From Sphingomonas folli (GTDB lineage: Bacteria; Pseudomonadota; Alphaproteobacteria; Sphingomonadales; Sphingomonadaceae): a stretch of DNA of 64,000 bases. Each line of letters begins with the position of its first letter. Positions within the stretch are counted from its first letter, which is position 1. Below, in pieces: positions 10,501 to 19,697 of the stretch. The DNA is taken from positions 62,001 to 126,000 of the forward strand of contig NZ_JAHXZL010000004.1 in the NCBI RefSeq assembly GCF_019429525.1, given 5' to 3'. Below the pieces are notes generated by a model. The model was not told the DNA's origin. It ran no database searches and saw only the letters and a list, made by a program, of their open reading frames with translations. Made by a program: the position numbers and the translations under genes.

Positions 10501-10686
10501 GGGTCGCTCGACGCCGGCGTCCGCTTCAAGGTGACCGACAATTTCTCCTTCGGCGTGCAGGGCACCAACCTCACCGCCTCGACCCAGCGGACGCTGATGG
10601 GCGGCTACCCCAACGGGCGGCTCGTCGGTCGCAGCTGGTTCCAGTCGGACCGTCGCATCAGCACGGGCATCAACCTGTCGTTCTGA
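7591..10686 (+). CDS. TonB-dependent outer membrane receptor
   Basis: 1031 residues. An N-terminal signal peptide ('GASLAALLALGLSGTAWAQ') is followed by a TonB-box-like stretch 'DVVVTGRRAA', the plug ('SETIIDSVVADDAGKLPDNSITEVLQRV', split here: SETIIDSVVADD / AGKLPDNSITEVLQRV, then 'VQVRGL', 'LNGREIF') and a long 22-strand-type barrel ending in 'INLSF', the usual outer-membrane C-terminal aromatic. The length and 'AGKLPDNSITEVLQR' fit the Caulobacter/sphingomonad receptor subfamily linked to glycan uptake. The next gene, 49 bp on, is a tryptophan-halogenase-like flavoprotein, a recurrent pairing. Substrate unknown. Confidence 0.93.
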   Translation: MMEDRLRLARVVNVHRRSLRAGASLAALLALGLSGTAWAQAEVQPIAPDASQAAAPGQDQGESGASDPGDVVVTGRRAALQAADDRKRRSETIIDSVVADDAGKLPDNSITEVLQRVSGVSIVRFAALGDPDHYSVQGSGVQVRGLTGVASRLNGREIFSANNGRAILWSDVTPELMAAVDVYKASTADLIEGGTGGQIDLRTKLPFDFDGGFHVAGTGELALGDMANKADPTGSFLVTKSFDTGIGRIGVLADLAFSQFSSLSQFLRTSPYFLTKLSDGSEKYVPSGFAYGDEAFQYRRYGIYGAVQWAPSDSLTFTGTFFQSRYKSQSSDYGTQLDSQTLTVNPATSTFDSDGLLLSTDALYNRNTDTFAPTNAAITSSGNKGFVQSNTVTRDYSLSFAYAPDGGPFSIKGAIQRVDSHQVYDRIDIFRDVGFGNSYGIDLTGDLPLISVGADTRAAFADPSNYFWSASMPHNENNKGRLDSAQVDAEYTFDDSFFRSVKLGARAAERKERDFANGYNWTALGRGWNGDPQLTYANAVPGDVAVHTFDDFFRGNTALPGNLMFATQALASRYNRDRTGLVQSPPAGFCPAGTEFNCSASGPLPVGSGYGGAAGIRPVGFVLPGDQVDNRTRNIAGYALLRFGPQDNMPGIAGNIGLRVVNIRNQGSGYVQQNGGTPYLRNGTLQTLANTFVPRGGEAEFTRFLPSINLEFSPSAKVKLRGSYNVTLDLPSFNALRSSGSVGIATIPNPGGTGLTPVFANFTADTGNPLLKPTLSNNFDISVEYYARAGTSFHVAPFFKRIKNLPIFSVTERQVNLVFTDGSTETATATASDYINSSKAATVKGVEVGGRFFLDMLPGFLSGFGFEGNYTFIDSSNPGDLYRDIRGAIRNDAPLVGLSKHNANATLLYERNPFSLRVAYSWRSRYLLSTNSNGTNGTYNYYSAPGVLTDLDGGANTSTQIALPIYGGNYGSLDAGVRFKVTDNFSFGVQGTNLTASTQRTLMGGYPNGRLVGRSWFQSDRRISTGINLSF

Positions 10687-10735
10687 TAGGATGCGCTGCC
10701 CCGCCGGTCGGCGGCGGGGCAGCGGGAGGACGGGC

Positions 10736-12283
10736 ATGAGGAAGCGCGTGCTGATCGTCGGAGGCGGCACCGCGGGGTGGCTCACCGCGGGCTATCTCGC
10801 CAAGCGGCTCGGCGCGGACCTCGCCGACGGCGTGGCGATCACCTTGGTCGAGTCCAAGGACATCGGCGTGCTCGGCGTCGGCGAGGGCACCTTCCCGACG
10901 ATCAGGCGCACGCTCGCCACGATCGGGGTCGACGAGGCCGAGCTGGTGCGCCGCTGCGGCGCCACCTTCAAGCAGGGCGCGCGCTTCGTGCACTGGCAGC
11001 GCGCGCCGGGCACGCCGGGGCGCGACCATTATATGCATCCGTTCCAGGTGGCCGAGGCGCCGGGCGGGCTCGAGCTGCTGCCTTATTGGCTCAGCGGCGC
11101 GGCGGGTGACGCCGAATGGGACGAGGTCTCCACCCCGCAGAAGGCCGCCGCCGACGCGGCGCGCGCGCCCAAGCTGCCGACCCACCCCGATTATGTCGGC
11201 CCGCTCAACTATGCCTTCCACTTCGACGCGGTCGCGCTCGCCAGTTTGCTGCGCGAGCGCGCGATCGCCAACGGCGTCGCCCATATCGTCGACACCGTCA
11301 CCGCGGTGGCGCTCGACGAGAGCGGCGCGATCGAGCGGGTCGAGACCGAGCGCGCCGGCGCGCTCACCGCGGACCTGTACGTCGACTGCACCGGCTTTCG
11401 TGCCGAGCTGATCGGCAGGGCGATGGGCGTACCGTTCCGCTCGTGCCGCGACGTGCTGTTCTGCGACCGCGCGCTCGCCGCGCAGCTGCCCTATGACGCG
11501 GCGGACGCGCCGATCGCGTCGCAGACCATCTCCACCGCGCAGGAGGCGGGCTGGATCTGGGACATCGGGCTCGACCGGCGCCGCGGCATCGGCCACGTCT
11601 ACTCGTCGGATCACAGCGACGACGACGCTGCGGAGCGCGCGCTGCGGCGTTATCTCGGGCCGCACGGCGACCAGGCCGAGGTGCGGCGCTTCCGCTTCGA
11701 GGCGGGCTTCCGCGAGGTCAACTGGCGGCGCAACTGCGTCGCGGTCGGCCTGTCGAGCGGCTTCTTCGAGCCGCTCGAGGCGACCGGCATCGCCTTCGCC
11801 GAGGTGTCGGCGGCGATGATCGCCAACCTCTTCCCGTGGAGCGGCGACTATGAGACGTCGGCGCGCCAGTTCAACGCCAACCTGCTGCGAAGGTACGAGC
11901 GCGCGCTCGACTTCATCAAGCTGCACTATTGCCTGTCGGAGCGGCGCGACACCGACTTCTGGCGCGACAACGTCGCCGACACCTCGAACACCGCCAGCCT
12001 GCTCGAGCTGCTCGACCGCTGGCGCCATCGCTGGCCCAACGAGCTCGACATCGACCCGCAGGTCGACATCTTCACCGAGGCGAGCTGGCAATACGTCCTC
12101 TACGGCATGGGCTGGCGCACCGACCTGAGCGCGCGCGCCGGCGCGCTGCGCTACCGCGAGGACGCGCGCCGCGCCTTCGGCGAGGTGCGGCGGCAGGTCG
12201 GCGTCGCGCTCGCCAACCTGCCGGCGCACCGCGCGTTGGTCGAGGCCGCGCAGCACCGCGGCTTCGGCGCCGCCGCGGCCTGA
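10736..12283 (+). CDS. tryptophan halogenase-like flavoprotein paired with TonB receptor
   Basis: 515 residues from ATG 10736, preceded by GGGAGGA; an in-frame ATG at 10691 would add 15 residues without such a site. FAD motif GGGTAGW at residues 9-15, then 'GVGEGTFPTI'. The lysine matching the catalytic Lys of PrnA-type halogenases is kept in 'ATFKQGARFVHW', and 'FFEPLEATGI' carries the family glutamate. The signature usually written GWxWxIP reads 'GWIWDIG', so W-x-W-x-I is kept but Pro is Gly. Genome neighbours of TonB receptors often carry this family without any shown halogenase activity, so the reaction is open. Confidence 0.88.
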   Translation: MRKRVLIVGGGTAGWLTAGYLAKRLGADLADGVAITLVESKDIGVLGVGEGTFPTIRRTLATIGVDEAELVRRCGATFKQGARFVHWQRAPGTPGRDHYMHPFQVAEAPGGLELLPYWLSGAAGDAEWDEVSTPQKAAADAARAPKLPTHPDYVGPLNYAFHFDAVALASLLRERAIANGVAHIVDTVTAVALDESGAIERVETERAGALTADLYVDCTGFRAELIGRAMGVPFRSCRDVLFCDRALAAQLPYDAADAPIASQTISTAQEAGWIWDIGLDRRRGIGHVYSSDHSDDDAAERALRRYLGPHGDQAEVRRFRFEAGFREVNWRRNCVAVGLSSGFFEPLEATGIAFAEVSAAMIANLFPWSGDYETSARQFNANLLRRYERALDFIKLHYCLSERRDTDFWRDNVADTSNTASLLELLDRWRHRWPNELDIDPQVDIFTEASWQYVLYGMGWRTDLSARAGALRYREDARRAFGEVRRQVGVALANLPAHRALVEAAQHRGFGAAAA

Positions 12284-12290
12284 ACCGCGC

Positions 12291-12923
12291 TCAGAAGGTC
12301 ACGCCGGCGGCGTGCAGCGCGGCCTCGGCGACGTCGACGCTGCTGCCCTCCGGCAATGGCATCGCGATCGCGCGCGTATAAGGGGTCAGCACGCGGGCCG
12401 CGAAGCCCTCGCGGCGCGCGTCCAGCGCCGACCAGCCGACGCAGAAATCATAGGCGAGGCCGACGAGCACGCAGCGCCGCACGCCTCTGTCGCGGAGGTA
12501 GCCGGCGAGGCCCGTCGCGGTCCTGCGGTCGTTCTCGTAGAAGGCCGAGTAGGAGTCGACCGCGGGGTCGGCGCCCTTGCGCAGGATCAGCCCGGCGCGC
12601 GCGACCGCGCCCGCGACGTCGGGGTGGAAGTCGGCGCCCGCGCTGCCCTGGACGCAATGATCGGGCCACAGCACCTGCTCGCCATAGGGCATGCGCACCG
12701 TGTCGAAGGCACCGGATCCGGGATGGCTACTCGCGAACGACGAGTGGCCGGCCGGATGCCAGTCCTGCGTGACGACGACGTGGCGGAAGCGCTGGGCGAG
12801 CGCGGCGATGGGTGCCATCACCGCGTCGCCGTCCGCCACCGGGAGCCGGCCGCCGGGGCAGAAGTCGAGCTGCGGATCGACCACGATCAGCGCGTCCTCG
12901 GCGGTGTAGTGGTCGCCGTCCAT
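12291..12923 (-). CDS. pncA: nicotinamidase PncA
   Basis: Hydrolyses nicotinamide to nicotinate for NAD salvage. 210 residues. The catalytic triad of the isochorismatase-like fold is D16 ('IVVDPQLDF'), K116 ('ILRKGAD') and C161 ('AYDFCVGW'). Metal ligands fit D54, H56, H60 ('DWHPAGH') and H89 ('WPDHCVQG'). The start is the ATG giving 'MDGDHYTAED'; upstream in-frame codons to 13007 encode low-complexity residues. It converges on the halogenase gene with a 7-bp gap. Confidence 0.95.
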   Translation of the reverse strand: MDGDHYTAEDALIVVDPQLDFCPGGRLPVADGDAVMAPIAALAQRFRHVVVTQDWHPAGHSSFASSHPGSGAFDTVRMPYGEQVLWPDHCVQGSAGADFHPDVAGAVARAGLILRKGADPAVDSYSAFYENDRRTATGLAGYLRDRGVRRCVLVGLAYDFCVGWSALDARREGFAARVLTPYTRAIAMPLPEGSSVDVAEAALHAAGVTF

Positions 12924-13183
12924 CGTCCGCCCCTTCGCGCTTCCGCCCTGAAGCGGGCCATCCTTATTTCTGCCCCGCAGCATAGGCGTGGGTCCGCTCG
13001 ACGCCACCCCGCCTCAGCATCCTATCGCACCCCGTCTCCGCATGCTCGCACCGCCTCCCCGCAGGGGGTCGACACATCGCGCCACCCCCTTGACGGCGGA
13101 GCGTTTCCGTTCATCGCACGTTCCACTCGCCTCGGCTACACGACGACAGTCGTGCCGCCCTGGTGCGATTGGAGTGACTCGCC

Positions 13184-13789
13184 ATGTTGAAGAAATGGGG
13201 CCGCACTGCCGCCGTCGTGGCGCTGGCGGCCAGCACCACGTTGGTCGCGGCGTGCGCGACCGAGACCGCCTACCGCCCGGCGACCGGATCGGGCTTCTAT
13301 CGCACCGGCTACAGCGACACCCGCATCGAGCCGAACCGCTTCCGCGTGACCTTCGCGGGTAACACCGTCACCGATCGCGACGTGGTGGAGCGCTACCTGC
13401 TGTTCCGCGCGGCCGAGCTGACGCTGCAGAACGGCTATGACTATTTTGTCATGGCCGATCGCGACACCGATCGTCAGGCGCGTACCTATTCGACGCCGGG
13501 TTACGGCGGATTCGGTCCCGGCTTCGGCGCGTTCGGCGGCGGCCTGTGGGGGCCGCGCTGGGGCTTCTACGGCCGCGGCTTCGGTTATCGCGCCTGGGAC
13601 CCGTTCTGGGGTGGCCCGTGGGGCGGCTTCGGCGGCGGCGCCGACATCCGCACCGTCGACCGCTACGAGGCCTCAGCCGAGATCGTGATGTTCAAGGGTT
13701 CGCCCGAGCCGGGCAACGTCCGCGCCTTCAACGCGCGCCAGGTGGTCGAGACGGTCGGGCCGTCGATCAGGCTCCCCAAGGCGTCCTGA
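13184..13789 (+). CDS. CC0125/CC1285-type lipoprotein
   Basis: 201 residues. Lipoprotein signal peptide with lipobox 'LVAAC' (Cys about residue 24). The mature part reads 'YSDTRIEPNRFRVTFAGN' and 'VERYLLFRAAELTLQNGYDYF', the hallmark of the alphaproteobacterial CC0125/CC1285 family, whose function is unknown. A glycine- and aromatic-rich stretch (residues about 105-155, repeats of GGFG, GRGFGYR, WGG) separates the two conserved halves. It has its own promoter region upstream (12924-13183) and is closed by a strong terminator. Confidence 0.88.
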   Translation: MLKKWGRTAAVVALAASTTLVAACATETAYRPATGSGFYRTGYSDTRIEPNRFRVTFAGNTVTDRDVVERYLLFRAAELTLQNGYDYFVMADRDTDRQARTYSTPGYGGFGPGFGAFGGGLWGPRWGFYGRGFGYRAWDPFWGGPWGGFGGGADIRTVDRYEASAEIVMFKGSPEPGNVRAFNARQVVETVGPSIRLPKAS

Positions 13790-13809
13790 TCCGTACTGGA
13801 GGTCGATCA

Positions 13810-13836
13810 GGGCCGCGACCGGTCGGGTCGCGGCCC
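13810..13836 (+). terminator. rho-independent-type terminator after lipoprotein gene
   Basis: Perfect 11-bp GC-rich stem (GGGCCGCGACC with GGTCGCGGCCC) and a 5-nt loop, starting 21 bp after the stop codon and followed by a pyrimidine-rich tract rather than a clean T run. It lies between two convergent genes. Confidence 0.75.
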
Positions 13837-13853
13837 TTCGCGTTCTCTCCGGG

Positions 13854-15179
13854 TCAGAACGCCATCGCGGCCTTGAGCCCGACCACGCCGATGTCTCCGG
13901 CCGAGCGCACCCCGCCGGGACGGTGAATCCATTGCAGGTTCGGCCGCAGGTCGAGCCAGCGCGCGAAATGGGCGTTGTAGAAGAGCTCGCCGCTATATTC
14001 GGCGTCGCGCGGGGGCATGGCGGTGCGCCGCGACTCGTCGAGCGCGAGCCGCTGGTTCACGCCGGTGCGCGCCACCGCCACCCCGATCGCGTCGCCGAGC
14101 CGCCCCGGCAACGGTGCGTCGTAGAAGGCGCCCAGCGCCACTTGGCTACTCTTGCGCGCGGTGGCGCGGTCGATCTCGGTCACCTTGAAGAACAGACTCA
14201 GCCCCGACACCACCTTGCCGTCCGCCGCGGTGCCCGAGACCTGCTGCTGCAGCGAGACATAGACGCCGTGGTGCCCATGGCGGCGCAGCGGCGGGGCGCC
14301 GGTGAGCGCGCGCGCGCGGCGGTCACCGTCGAGCAGCACGTCATCGCTGTCGCCGGTGGCATACCAGCCACCGGCCTTGTACGTGGCGAGCCTCTCGCCA
14401 TCGCCACCGCGCACCGCGCCCAGTTCGACCGGCACCAGCACTCCGGTCGCGCCGTGCAGATGCGCGAGGGTGAAATCGGTGTCGAGGTTGCGCGGGTTGA
14501 TCTCATAGGCGCCGGCCGCGACATAGCCGCCTTTCCCGGCCGCCACACGGAGCCGTGTGCCCCACTGGCCGATCGGCCAATTGTGCCAGTAATCGCCGGC
14601 GAGCGCGCCCGGGCTCGCCGCGCAGAAAGCCAGGTTCATGAAGTCGCAGGAGAAGACCGCGAAATCCTCGCCCGGGTAGCTGCGCCCCAGCTTCACCGCG
14701 ACGCCGTCGCCCAGCTTCTGCTCCCACCATGCCTGGGTGAGCCGGACGACGTTGCCGCGACCGTAGATCTCCTGCACCTGCTGGAGCAGGCCTAGATCGG
14801 CGGCCACGCCCAGGCTGCGACCGCGACGCCACGTCAGCGTCGTCTTGACGATGCCGCCGCGCACGCCGGCGAGCCGCTCCATGTCGACGGTCGCGCCGGC
14901 GGCGAGCTGCGACGCCTCGCGCACCAGCGAGCGCGCCCCGCCGACGGGGTTATAGGCGGTCTCAGAGACGTAACGTGCGCTCACCGTCACCGCGCGGCGG
15001 CAGCGCGCCGTCGCCGGACCGACGCGGCGACAGTGTGCGCGGACGGCGTGCGGCGAGGCGTCCGCCGCGGCGGGCTGCGCCACCGCGGGCGCACCCAGCC
15101 CGAGCACGCCCGCGGCGGCGATCATCACTCCCTTCCCGACCATCACCCGCGTCCCCGGCTTCCTCGATGAAGCCATCAT
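13854..15179 (-). CDS. OprB-family carbohydrate-selective porin
   Basis: 441 residues with a signal peptide ending 'APAVAQ'. The body is a 16-strand-type barrel with family markers 'ARYVSETAYNPVGG', 'EQKLGDGVAVKLGRSYPGEDF', 'YWHNWPIGQWGTRLRV', 'AGAYEINPR', 'YSGELFYNAHFARWLDLRPNLQWIHRPGG' (quoted as family hallmarks: 'YNAHFARWLDLRPNLQW') and a final Phe. OprB porins pass sugars across the outer membrane. It stands alone; the nearest co-directional gene upstream is dapD, 65 bp away, of unrelated role. Confidence 0.86.
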   Translation of the reverse strand: MMASSRKPGTRVMVGKGVMIAAAGVLGLGAPAVAQPAAADASPHAVRAHCRRVGPATARCRRAVTVSARYVSETAYNPVGGARSLVREASQLAAGATVDMERLAGVRGGIVKTTLTWRRGRSLGVAADLGLLQQVQEIYGRGNVVRLTQAWWEQKLGDGVAVKLGRSYPGEDFAVFSCDFMNLAFCAASPGALAGDYWHNWPIGQWGTRLRVAAGKGGYVAAGAYEINPRNLDTDFTLAHLHGATGVLVPVELGAVRGGDGERLATYKAGGWYATGDSDDVLLDGDRRARALTGAPPLRRHGHHGVYVSLQQQVSGTAADGKVVSGLSLFFKVTEIDRATARKSSQVALGAFYDAPLPGRLGDAIGVAVARTGVNQRLALDESRRTAMPPRDAEYSGELFYNAHFARWLDLRPNLQWIHRPGGVRSAGDIGVVGLKAAMAF

Positions 15180-15244
15180 GGGACGGAAGAGACAGTCGGG
15201 GGCGGCCGCGGCGCCGCGTCTCCCCGGCCCGGGTCAGACGCGCG

Positions 15245-16072
15245 TCAGTCGCGCAGCAGGTCGTTGATGCTCGTCTTGCTGCGGGTCTGCGCGTCGACGC
15301 GCTTGACGATCACGGCGCAGTAGAGCGCCGGCCTGCCGTCCCCCCCGCCGAGCGAGCCCGGCACCACCACGGCATAGGGCGGGACCTCGCCGCGGAAAAC
15401 CTCGCCGCTCTCGCGGTCGACGATCTTGGTGGAGGCTCCGAGATAGACGCCCATCGAGAGCACCGCGCCCTCGCCGACGCGCACGCCTTCCGCCACCTCG
15501 GCGCGCGCGCCGATGAAAGCCCCGTCGCCGATGATGACGGGGTCGGCCTGGAGCGGCTCGAGCACGCCGCCGATCCCGGCCCCGCCCGAGAGATGGACGT
15601 TGCGCCCGATCTGCGCGCAGCTGCCGACCGTCGCCCAGGTGTCGACCATCGTCCCCTCGCCCACGTGAGCGCCGATGTTGACGAAGCTGGGCATCAGGAT
15701 CGCACCCTTGCCGACGAAGGCGCCGCGCCGCACCACGCTGCCCGGCACGGCGCGAAAGCCGGCGCCGCGGAACTCGGCCTCGCTCCAGCCCGAGAATTTG
15801 CTCGGTACCTTGTCGAACCAATGGCCCGCACCCGGACCGTTGTCGATCAGCGCGTTATCGTTGAGGCGGAAGCTGAGCAGCACCGCTTTCTTGAGCCACT
15901 GGTTGACGCGCCAGCCGCCCGCCCCGTCTGGCTCGGCGACGCGCGCCTCGCCGGCGTCGAGCAGCGCCAGCGCGCGATCGACCGCCGCGCGGATCTCGCC
16001 CGCGGTGGTGAGGCCGAGCTCGGCGCGCTGCTCCCAGGCGGCGTCGATGGTGGCGGCGAGATCGGTCGTCAT
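15245..16072 (-). CDS. dapD: 2,3,4,5-tetrahydropyridine-2,6-dicarboxylate N-succinyltransferase
   Basis: Succinylase step of lysine/meso-diaminopimelate synthesis. 275 residues, the normal DapD length. An N-terminal helical domain ('[13 protein letters not shown]') is followed by left-handed beta-helix hexapeptide repeats from about residue 120 ('[19 protein letters not shown]', '[18 protein letters not shown]', '[14 protein letters not shown]') and the C-terminal 'INDLLRD'. The start overlaps the stop of the HAD hydrolase gene (ATGA, 16069-16072), so the two are coupled, an order seen in other alphaproteobacteria. Confidence 0.96.
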   Translation of the reverse strand: MTTDLAATIDAAWEQRAELGLTTAGEIRAAVDRALALLDAGEARVAEPDGAGGWRVNQWLKKAVLLSFRLNDNALIDNGPGAGHWFDKVPSKFSGWSEAEFRGAGFRAVPGSVVRRGAFVGKGAILMPSFVNIGAHVGEGTMVDTWATVGSCAQIGRNVHLSGGAGIGGVLEPLQADPVIIGDGAFIGARAEVAEGVRVGEGAVLSMGVYLGASTKIVDRESGEVFRGEVPPYAVVVPGSLGGGDGRPALYCAVIVKRVDAQTRSKTSINDLLRD

Positions 16073-16734
16073 TGGTCCTCCAACAGGGTCTCGAGCCAGG
16101 CGGTGAGATCGGTCACGCGGTAGTCGACGTAGGAGCGGTCGGTGTCGTGGTCCTGCTCGGACCCGTTGTCGACCCACACCGTCGCCATGCCGATCGCCTT
16201 GGCGGGTCTGAGGTTGCGCGCCATGTCCTCGACGAAGAGGGCGCGCGTGGGATCGATGCCGAAGGCGTCGCACAGCCCCTGATAGGCCGCGGGCGCGGGC
16301 TTGGGCACCAGGTTCATCGCGGTGATGTCGTGCACCGCCTCGAAGCTGGCGCCGAGGCCGAGCCGATCGAGCACCTTGAGCGCATAGGGCCTGTCGCCGT
16401 TGGTGAAGACCAGCTTGCGCCCGGGCAGACGCGCCAGCGCCGCGGCGAGCGGCGCGTTCTCCTCCAGCGCGTCCATCTCGATGTCGTGGACATAGGCGAG
16501 GAAGGCCGCGGGATCGATCTCGTGGTGCGCCATCAGCCCCGCGAGCGTGGTGCCGTGGCCGAGGAAATAGTCCTTCTGCACCCGCCGCGCCTCCACCGGA
16601 TCGAGCCCGAGCAGCTCGCCGACGAAGGCGGTCATCCGCCGGTCGATCAGCGCGAACAGGTCGGCGCTGGCCGGATAGAGCGTGTTGTCGAGATCGAAGA
16701 TCCAGGTACGGATGTGCGCGAGCGCTGGCAGCAT
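16069..16734 (-). CDS. HAD-superfamily pyrimidine 5'-nucleotidase
   Basis: 221 residues. HAD motif I '[10 protein letters not shown]' near the N-terminus, motif II 'VFTNGDR', motif III Lys in 'NLVPKPAP', motif IV '[10 protein letters not shown]'. This set and the 'DLDNTLYP' form match the Pyr-5-nucleotidase subfamily (yeast Sdt1-like), which dephosphorylates UMP/CMP or related phosphates. The chosen ATG gives '[11 protein letters not shown]'; upstream codons to 16809 are not HAD-like and run over a palindrome. It is coupled to dapD. Confidence 0.87.
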   Translation of the reverse strand: MLPALAHIRTWIFDLDNTLYPASADLFALIDRRMTAFVGELLGLDPVEARRVQKDYFLGHGTTLAGLMAHHEIDPAAFLAYVHDIEMDALEENAPLAAALARLPGRKLVFTNGDRPYALKVLDRLGLGASFEAVHDITAMNLVPKPAPAAYQGLCDAFGIDPTRALFVEDMARNLRPAKAIGMATVWVDNGSEQDHDTDRSYVDYRVTDLTAWLETLLEDQ

Positions 16735-16797
16735 GGCGCGGGGCTGTAGTGCCACTCTTCCGCGCGAGCAACGCGCCTCGCGTATGCGGTACGGTGA

Positions 16798-16818
16798 ATC
16801 CCGGACCAAGTCCGGGAT
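16798..16818. repeat. short palindrome, alphaproteobacterial type
   Basis: ATCCCGGAC-CAA-GTCCGGGAT, a perfect 9-bp stem with a 3-nt loop followed by GACGG. This sequence type is common between genes in Alphaproteobacteria. It lies between the divergent HAD and monooxygenase genes; the rest of 16735-16991 shows no gene. Confidence 0.75.
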
Positions 16819-16991
16819 GACGGCTGAGGGATTTTTGGCGCGCTATGAAGCGGTGCCAGAGCCGCATCCACCAAGCCCCCACCGTGAAGGTGAGCTGCCC
16901 TCCCCGCGCCGCGCGTGCCCAAGCCACGCTTCGCCCGCGCCAAGCCACGCTCGTCTGGCAAAGTACAGCCGCCCTCCCCACCTCTCTCCCC

Positions 16992-17990
<999 letters not shown>

Positions 17991-18053
17991 TCCGGCGGTT
18001 TACGGTCCAAGCGCGCCCTTGCCGCGCGGCCATCGCGCCGCTAACCGCACGCG

Positions 18054-18530
18054 ATGGCGCGCGTCGGCATCATCATGGGATCCACCTCCGACTGGGAGAC
18101 GATGCGCCACGCGAGCGAGACGCTCGAGGCGCTCGGCGTCGCGCATGAGACCAAGGTCGTCTCGGCGCACCGCACCCCACGGCGCCTCTACGACTACGCC
18201 AGCGGCGCGGCGGCGCGCGGGCTCCAGGTGATCGTCGCAGGCGCGGGCGGGGCGGCACACCTGCCCGGCATGGCGGCGTCGATGACCCATCTGCCGGTGC
18301 TCGGCGTGCCGGTCGAGTCCAAGGCGCTCAAGGGCATGGATAGCCTGCTCTCGATCGTGCAGATGCCGGGCGGCGTGCCGGTCGGCACGCTGGCGATCGG
18401 CAAGGCGGGCGCGATCAACGCCGGCCTGCTCGCCGCCGCGATCCTGGCGCTCGGCGACGCCGACCTCTCCGCCCGGCTCCAGGCGTGGCGCGAGCGGCAG
18501 ACCGACTCGGTCGCGGTCGACCCCGCATGA
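18054..18530 (+). CDS. purE: N5-carboxyaminoimidazole ribonucleotide mutase PurE
   Basis: Class I PurE, converting N5-CAIR to CAIR in purine synthesis. 158 residues. Motifs: '[12 protein letters not shown]' near the N-terminus, '[15 protein letters not shown]' (catalytic Ser/His region), '[15 protein letters not shown]', '[19 protein letters not shown]'. The presence of purK directly after it (ATGA overlap) confirms the two-step PurK/PurE route. Confidence 0.97.
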   Translation: MARVGIIMGSTSDWETMRHASETLEALGVAHETKVVSAHRTPRRLYDYASGAAARGLQVIVAGAGGAAHLPGMAASMTHLPVLGVPVESKALKGMDSLLSIVQMPGGVPVGTLAIGKAGAINAGLLAAAILALGDADLSARLQAWRERQTDSVAVDPA

Positions 18531-19600
18531 GCGATGGGCCGATCCCGCCGGGCAGCACGATCGGTATCCTCGGCGGCGGCCAGCTCGGTCGCATGATCGC
18601 CAGCGCCGCGGCCGACCTCGGCTACCGCACCCACGTGCTCGCGCCCGACCGCGAGAGCGTCGCGGCGCAGACCGCCTCGTCGCTGACGCGCGCCGACTAT
18701 CACAACAAGGTGGTGCTCGCCGACTTCGCCGCGCAGGTCGACGTCGTCACCTATGAGTTCGAGAATGTCGCCGCCGGCCCGGTCGAGTGGCTGGCCGAGC
18801 GCGTGCCGGTCTATCCCGGGCCGAAGAGCCTCGCGGTGGCGCAGGACCGGATCAAGGAGAAGAGCTTCGTCGAGCGCGTCGGCGGTCGCCCCGCGCGCTG
18901 GCGCGCGGTGACCTCGCGCGAGGAGCTCGACGACGCCCTCGCCGCGATCGGCTGCCCCGCGGTGCTCAAGACGACCCGCTTCGGCTATGACGGCAAGGGC
19001 CAGGCGCGGCTCGCCTCGGCCGCCGACGCCGATGCCGCCTGGGAGGCGATCGGCGGCCCCGCGGTACTCGAGGCGTTCGTCGCGTTCAGCCACGAGTTCT
19101 CGATCGTGCTGGTGCGCGGGCGCGACGGCGCGATGACGAGCTACCCGCCGCCGTGGAACGAGCATCGCGACGGCATCCTGCACCGCTCCACCCTCCCCGC
19201 CCCGCCCGAGATCGCGCGCCAGTGGACCGAGGCGGCAGCGCTGACCGGCCGCATCGCCGACGCGCTCGATCATGTCGGCGTGCTCACCTGCGAGTATTTC
19301 GCGAGCGCGGAGGGCCCGGTGTTCAACGAGATGGCGCCGCGCGTCCACAATAGCGGGCACTGGACGATCGAGGGCGCGGCGACCTCGCAGTTCGCCAACC
19401 ACGTCCGCGCGATCTGCGGCCTGCCGCTGGGCGACACCGGGCTCACCGCGGCGCAGGTGGCGATGGAGAATCTCATCGGCGACGAGTGGGAGCGCTGGCC
19501 CGAGATCGTCGCCGAGCCGGGCGCGTACCTCCACCTCTACGGCAAGCGCGAGAGCCGCGCCGGACGCAAGATGGGGCATGTGACGCGCCTGACTCGCTGA
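18527..19600 (+). CDS. purK: 5-(carboxyamino)imidazole ribonucleotide synthase PurK
   Basis: ATP-grasp enzyme that carboxylates AIR to N5-CAIR. 357 residues. N-terminal '[21 protein letters not shown]', 'VVTYEFENV', ATP-grasp lysine in '[16 protein letters not shown]', and '[19 protein letters not shown]' at the active site. The ATG at 18527 overlaps the purE stop (ATGA). The 97-bp spacer to the next gene contains a GC-rich imperfect hairpin but no clear terminator. Confidence 0.96.
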   Translation: MSDGPIPPGSTIGILGGGQLGRMIASAAADLGYRTHVLAPDRESVAAQTASSLTRADYHNKVVLADFAAQVDVVTYEFENVAAGPVEWLAERVPVYPGPKSLAVAQDRIKEKSFVERVGGRPARWRAVTSREELDDALAAIGCPAVLKTTRFGYDGKGQARLASAADADAAWEAIGGPAVLEAFVAFSHEFSIVLVRGRDGAMTSYPPPWNEHRDGILHRSTLPAPPEIARQWTEAAALTGRIADALDHVGVLTCEYFASAEGPVFNEMAPRVHNSGHWTIEGAATSQFANHVRAICGLPLGDTGLTAAQVAMENLIGDEWERWPEIVAEPGAYLHLYGKRESRAGRKMGHVTRLTR

Positions 19601-19697
19601 GGCGAGTGGGGCAGCGCCGCCTCCGCAACGGCGGCGGCGCGGAGCAAAGCCGGGCGCGGGGGGTTGCAGTGGCGTAACGATCCCCGAGGTTCACCGA

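Noticed and set aside
8614..10785. 723-codon open frame antisense to the TonB receptor gene
   Set aside because: Low-complexity composition, no motif, and the sense frame has a clear signal peptide, plug and barrel.
16735..16991. upstream extension of the monooxygenase or HAD frame into the spacer
   Set aside because: No ribosome site and no family homology in the added residues; a palindrome lies inside.
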